From CANCDA01 sp043757205 (lineage in GTDB: Bacteria > Pseudomonadota > Gammaproteobacteria > Burkholderiales > Burkholderiaceae_C): DNA of 10,559 bases. The translations under genes were made by a program, and so were the position numbers. The stretch covers positions 1 through 10,559 of the forward strand of contig JAYVPU010000058.1 in NCBI GenBank assembly GCA_043757205.1, read 5' to 3'. Below the pieces are notes generated by a model. The model was not told the origin of the DNA, made no database searches, and was given only the letters and a program-made list of their open reading frames with translations. The stretch's first letter is position 1, and every line of letters starts with the position of its first letter. Below are positions 8,578 to 10,559 of this stretch, in pieces.

Positions 8578-8847
8578 ATGAAATCTATTTATCGACTCAG
8601 TTTTCTTTGCTCCTTGGCCTTCCAGGCTTTCGCGCAAGATGGGGTGCTGATTCAAGCAGCATCTCAAGAGGCGGCTGACAATGCAGCGCAGCGTGAGCAA
8701 CGGCGAATGGAGTTACGCACCACCCTCAAGCAGCAGCGTGAGATACAAAAGCAGGGTGAGCAACGGAAACAGTTTTCTGAGCAAGAGCGCTATGCGTTGC
8801 GCCAACAGGTGCGACAGCAACAGGATGCTGGCAAATTGCGACCATGA
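8578..8847 (+). CDS. Small secreted Gln/Arg-rich protein, function unknown
   Basis: An 89-residue hypothetical protein that I do not recognise by name. It starts with a clear Sec signal peptide (MKSIYRLSFL, hydrophobic core, cleavage after AFA at residue 19), leaving a mature chain of about 70 residues. From about residue 27 the chain is Gln/Arg/Glu-rich and probably helical. It has repeated REQRR, REIQK and GEQRK units and then FSEQERYALRQQVRQQQ. That last segment resembles the L-S-P-E-E-R-x-x-L-R-Q-Q pattern common in small periplasmic proteins of Burkholderiales; the resemblance is from memory and gives no function. The start is the ATG at 8578; no strong Shine-Dalgarno sequence is visible. 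The gene lies 42 bp before the SIMPL-domain gene on the same strand and divergent from ompR, so the pair may be an operon in the OmpR regulon. Confidence 0.75.
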   Translation: MKSIYRLSFLCSLAFQAFAQDGVLIQAASQEAADNAAQREQRRMELRTTLKQQREIQKQGEQRKQFSEQERYALRQQVRQQQDAGKLRP

Positions 8848-8876
8848 AAACCTCCCTGATCAAGAGTGATGTTTGA
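8844..8876 (+). other. Ten-codon open frame bridging the secreted gene and the SIMPL gene
   Basis: ATG at 8844 overlaps the stop of the small secreted gene in an ATGA junction. The frame encodes MKTSLIKSDV and stops at TGA 8874-8876, which overlaps the TGAGGAG Shine-Dalgarno sequence of the next gene. The arrangement could pass ribosomes from one gene to the next. It is too short to judge by coding statistics, and chance is quite possible. Confidence 0.25.
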
Positions 8877-8889
8877 GGAGATTATTTTT

Positions 8890-9600
8890 TTGAAAAACGT
8901 TTTTAAATTGATAGCTGTTTACGCATTGGTTTATTGGTCTACAGCCTGTTTGTCTCAACAATTGGGTGCTCAAAATCCACAAAACGTGGTGCAGCTCTCG
9001 GCCAATGCCTCGGTCGATGTGGCGCAAGACCTCATGGTGTTGAACATGAGCACCACGCGTGACGGGGCTGATGCCAGTGCCGTGCAAACTCAATTGAAAA
9101 CGGCGTTGGAGACGGCTTTGATTGAGGCCAAAAAAGCAGCTAGCCCCGGGCGACTTGACGTGAAGACGGGGCAATTCAGTTTGTCCCCGCGCTATGGGCG
9201 AGATGGCAAGATCAACGGCTGGCAAGGCACGGTAGAGATGGTGATGGAGGGGCATGACTTTGAAAAAATCAGCAGCACAGCGGGGAAAATCCAGACCCTG
9301 ACGGTGGCGGGTGTGAGCTTTAGCCTGAGTCGTGAGCTCCGCGCGCGGGTGCAAACGGAAGCCCAAGCCCAGGCGATTGCCAACTACAAAATCCAGGCTG
9401 AATCGATTGCCAAAGGCTTTGGATTTTCAGGCTACACGCTGCGAGAAGTCTCCGTTAGCGCCAATGATGTCGGCCAGCCCTTTCGCCCGCGCGTGATGGC
9501 GATGGAGAGCCGAGCGGCCATGGCCGATGCGCCAGTGCCGGTGGAGGCGGGCAAGTCCACCGTGCAGGTGACGGTGAGTGGTTCAGTTCAACTGAAGTGA
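8890..9600 (+). CDS. SIMPL domain (DUF541, YggE-like) exported protein
   Basis: A 236-residue protein of the SIMPL/DUF541 family. Family members are periplasmic or outer-membrane associated and are linked to oxidative or envelope stress, without a firm biochemical activity. The TTG at 8890 is chosen because GAGGAG (8875-8880) lies 9 nt upstream and the product then opens with a normal signal peptide (MKNVFKLIAVYALVYW). An ATG at 8869 would add an acidic MFEEIIF tail and lacks a good ribosome site. Cleavage may fall after STA (residue 19) or GAQ. STAC is a poor lipobox because the -3 residue is Ser. The domain runs from about 32 (VVQLSANASVDVAQDLMVLNMS) through SFSLSRELRARVQTEAQAQAIANYKIQAESIAKGFGF to the closing VQVTVSGSVQL. 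The start region is AT-rich and looks repeat-derived. The gene is probably co-transcribed with the small secreted gene. Confidence 0.88.
   Translation: MKNVFKLIAVYALVYWSTACLSQQLGAQNPQNVVQLSANASVDVAQDLMVLNMSTTRDGADASAVQTQLKTALETALIEAKKAASPGRLDVKTGQFSLSPRYGRDGKINGWQGTVEMVMEGHDFEKISSTAGKIQTLTVAGVSFSLSRELRARVQTEAQAQAIANYKIQAESIAKGFGFSGYTLREVSVSANDVGQPFRPRVMAMESRAAMADAPVPVEAGKSTVQVTVSGSVQLK
8901..8946 (+). repeat. AT-rich repeat-like segment encoding the SIMPL signal peptide
   Basis: The segment begins TTTTAAATTGATAGC and continues through TTTACGCATTGG to TCTACAGCC. It covers codons 5-19 of the SIMPL gene and is markedly more AT-rich than what follows. It resembles an AT-rich element with a TTGATAGC...ACGC core that I recall, without being able to check, as scattered through Comamonadaceae genomes. 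It shares TAGC-N3-T-N-ACGCA with the guaA patch and AAATTGATAG with the acsA leader. The palindrome AAAAACGTTTTT (8893-8904) overlaps its left end. The boundaries are approximate. Confidence 0.45.
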
Positions 9601-9614
9601 GCCTGAGCGGGGGC

Positions 9615-9632
9615 GGCAATGACCTTATTGCC
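9615..9632. terminator. Weak hairpin between convergent SIMPL and bdhA genes
   Basis: GGCAAT (9615-9620) and ATTGCC (9627-9632) form a perfect 6-bp stem with a 6-nt loop in the 33-bp gap between two convergent stop codons. No proper T-tract follows on the plus strand. It may act as a weak bidirectional terminator, or be chance. Confidence 0.35.
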
Positions 9633-9633
9633 C

Positions 9634-10416
9634 TTATTGAGCCACCCAGCCCCCATCCATATTCCAGGCCACGCCGCGCACATTGTTGCCAGCGGGCGAG
9701 CAGAAAAACACGGCCAGTTCGCCCAGCTCATCAGGCGTGGTGAACTGCATGGAGGGCTCTTTCTCCCTCAGCAGTTGTTCGGTTGCGGCCTCGTTCGTAA
9801 TACCTTGCGCTGCTACTTTGGCGTCCAGTTGTTTTTGCACAATGGGTGTGAGCACCCAGCCGGGGCAAATGGCATTGCAGGTTACGCCGCTGGTGGCGTT
9901 TTCCAGCGCGGTGACTTTGGTCAGGCCCACCAGGCCATGCTTGGCGGCAACGTAGGCTGATTTTTCAGGCGAGCCAACCAAGCCGTGCGCAGACGCAACG
10001 TTGATGATGCGGCCCCAGCCCTTGCCGTCGTTGGCTGCCAGCATGGCGGGCAGGGCCAGACGTGTGGCGTGAAAGGCGCTGGACAGGTTGATGGCGATCA
10101 CGGCATCCCAGCGCTCGGTAGAGAAGTTTTCGATGCGGGCCACATGCTGAATGCCCGCGTTGTTCACCAAAATATCCACCCGACCAAACTGGGCGGTGGC
10201 AAAGGCCATCATGGCTTCAATCTCTTCAGGGCGGCTCATGTCTGCGCCATGGTGGGCCACCTGCACGCCCAAAGCGGCGATCTCGGCCTTGGGGCCTGCC
10301 ACATCGCCGAAACCGTTCATGACGATGTTGACCCCCTGGCGTGCCAGGGCCTTGGCGATGCCTAAGCCAATGCCGCTGGTGGAGCCGGTGACGAGTGCTG
10401 TTTTGCCTTTGAGCAT
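9634..10416 (-). CDS. bdhA: 3-hydroxybutyrate dehydrogenase (SDR family)
   Basis: NAD-dependent oxidation of (R)-3-hydroxybutyrate to acetoacetate in the cytoplasm, the step that feeds polyhydroxybutyrate breakdown products towards acetyl-CoA. The 260 residues are the classical short-chain dehydrogenase length. The cofactor motif is TGSTSGIGLGIA (10-21), followed by NNAGIQHV (85-92) and Asn110. The catalytic Ser142, Tyr155 and Lys159 lie in ASAHGLVGSPEKSAYVAAKHG. His144, Lys152, Trp187 and Trp257, which I recall as substrate-site residues of bacterial 3-hydroxybutyrate dehydrogenases, are all present and separate it from generic SDRs. The C-terminus GVAWNMDGGWVAQ is also typical. The ATG at 10416 has GGAGA about 5 nt upstream. 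The upstream gap to the window end (143 bp) shows no gene and at best a weak promoter (TTGGGA and TAATTC, 16 bp apart on the minus strand). Confidence 0.93.
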   Translation of the reverse strand: MLKGKTALVTGSTSGIGLGIAKALARQGVNIVMNGFGDVAGPKAEIAALGVQVAHHGADMSRPEEIEAMMAFATAQFGRVDILVNNAGIQHVARIENFSTERWDAVIAINLSSAFHATRLALPAMLAANDGKGWGRIINVASAHGLVGSPEKSAYVAAKHGLVGLTKVTALENATSGVTCNAICPGWVLTPIVQKQLDAKVAAQGITNEAATEQLLREKEPSMQFTTPDELGELAVFFCSPAGNNVRGVAWNMDGGWVAQ

Positions 10417-10559
10417 GGGATTCTCCGAAAAATGGGTGTCGATTGAATTAGGATGGTGACAAGCTACGAATTATCGCAAGCCAGTAGTGTCCCAACGTTC
10501 TTCAGAGGAGAGCGAGCTGATTGGGCTCGAAATCCGGGTCTGAATCCGTTGAGGGTGGG

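Noticed and set aside
8938..8949. Lipoprotein lipobox STAC in the SIMPL protein
   Set aside because: Position -3 is Ser rather than Leu/Val/Ile, so ordinary signal peptidase I cleavage is at least as likely.
10470..10500. Sigma-54-like TGGGAC ... CTTGC pattern upstream of bdhA
   Set aside because: The distance between the GG and GC elements is about 4 nt longer than the strict sigma-54 spacing.

Overview
The window looks like chromosome of a betaproteobacterium of the family Comamonadaceae (Rhodoferax/Polaromonas/Limnohabitans-like). This rests on recognised protein families, moderately high GC coding sequence, and the gene order rnfH, a DUF4124 gene, guaB, guaA, which I recall as typical of that family. 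I could run no database search, so the placement is inference. Most of the window is ordinary core metabolism and regulation. I see no phage, insertion sequence, CRISPR array, tRNA or rRNA.

Layout. Positions 1-324 hold the rnfH-family gene, probably cut at its 5' end by the window edge. Convergent to it at 360-857 is a secreted DUF4124 protein. Divergent from that gene, guaB (980-2449) and guaA (2514-4145) encode the two enzymes that turn IMP into GMP. A strong terminator-like hairpin lies between them. acsA (4244-6241) encodes acetyl-CoA synthetase and ends 6 bp from the convergent envZ-like kinase gene (6248-7684). That gene is translationally coupled to its ompR-like partner (7681-8412).

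Divergent from ompR, across a 165-bp region rich in inverted repeats, are a small Gln/Arg-rich secreted protein gene (8578-8847) and a SIMPL-domain (DUF541) exported protein gene (8890-9600). The last gene, convergent at 9634-10416, encodes 3-hydroxybutyrate dehydrogenase, which links polyhydroxybutyrate breakdown to acetyl-CoA, as acsA does for acetate. The final 143 bp hold only the upstream region of that dehydrogenase gene.

The points most worth a second look are small-scale. (1) AT-rich segments that look like copies of one dispersed repeat: one inserted in frame inside guaA, one forming the signal peptide of the SIMPL protein, and a weaker one ahead of acsA. (2) A perfect 10-bp inverted repeat in the ompR upstream region whose arms resemble OmpR half-sites. 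(3) Two near-palindromic CCGCC(A/T)G sites 21 bp apart around the guaB promoter. (4) A terminator-like hairpin ending just before guaA, which has no visible Shine-Dalgarno sequence. (5) A ten-codon open frame that links the small secreted gene to the SIMPL gene by overlapping stop and start signals.
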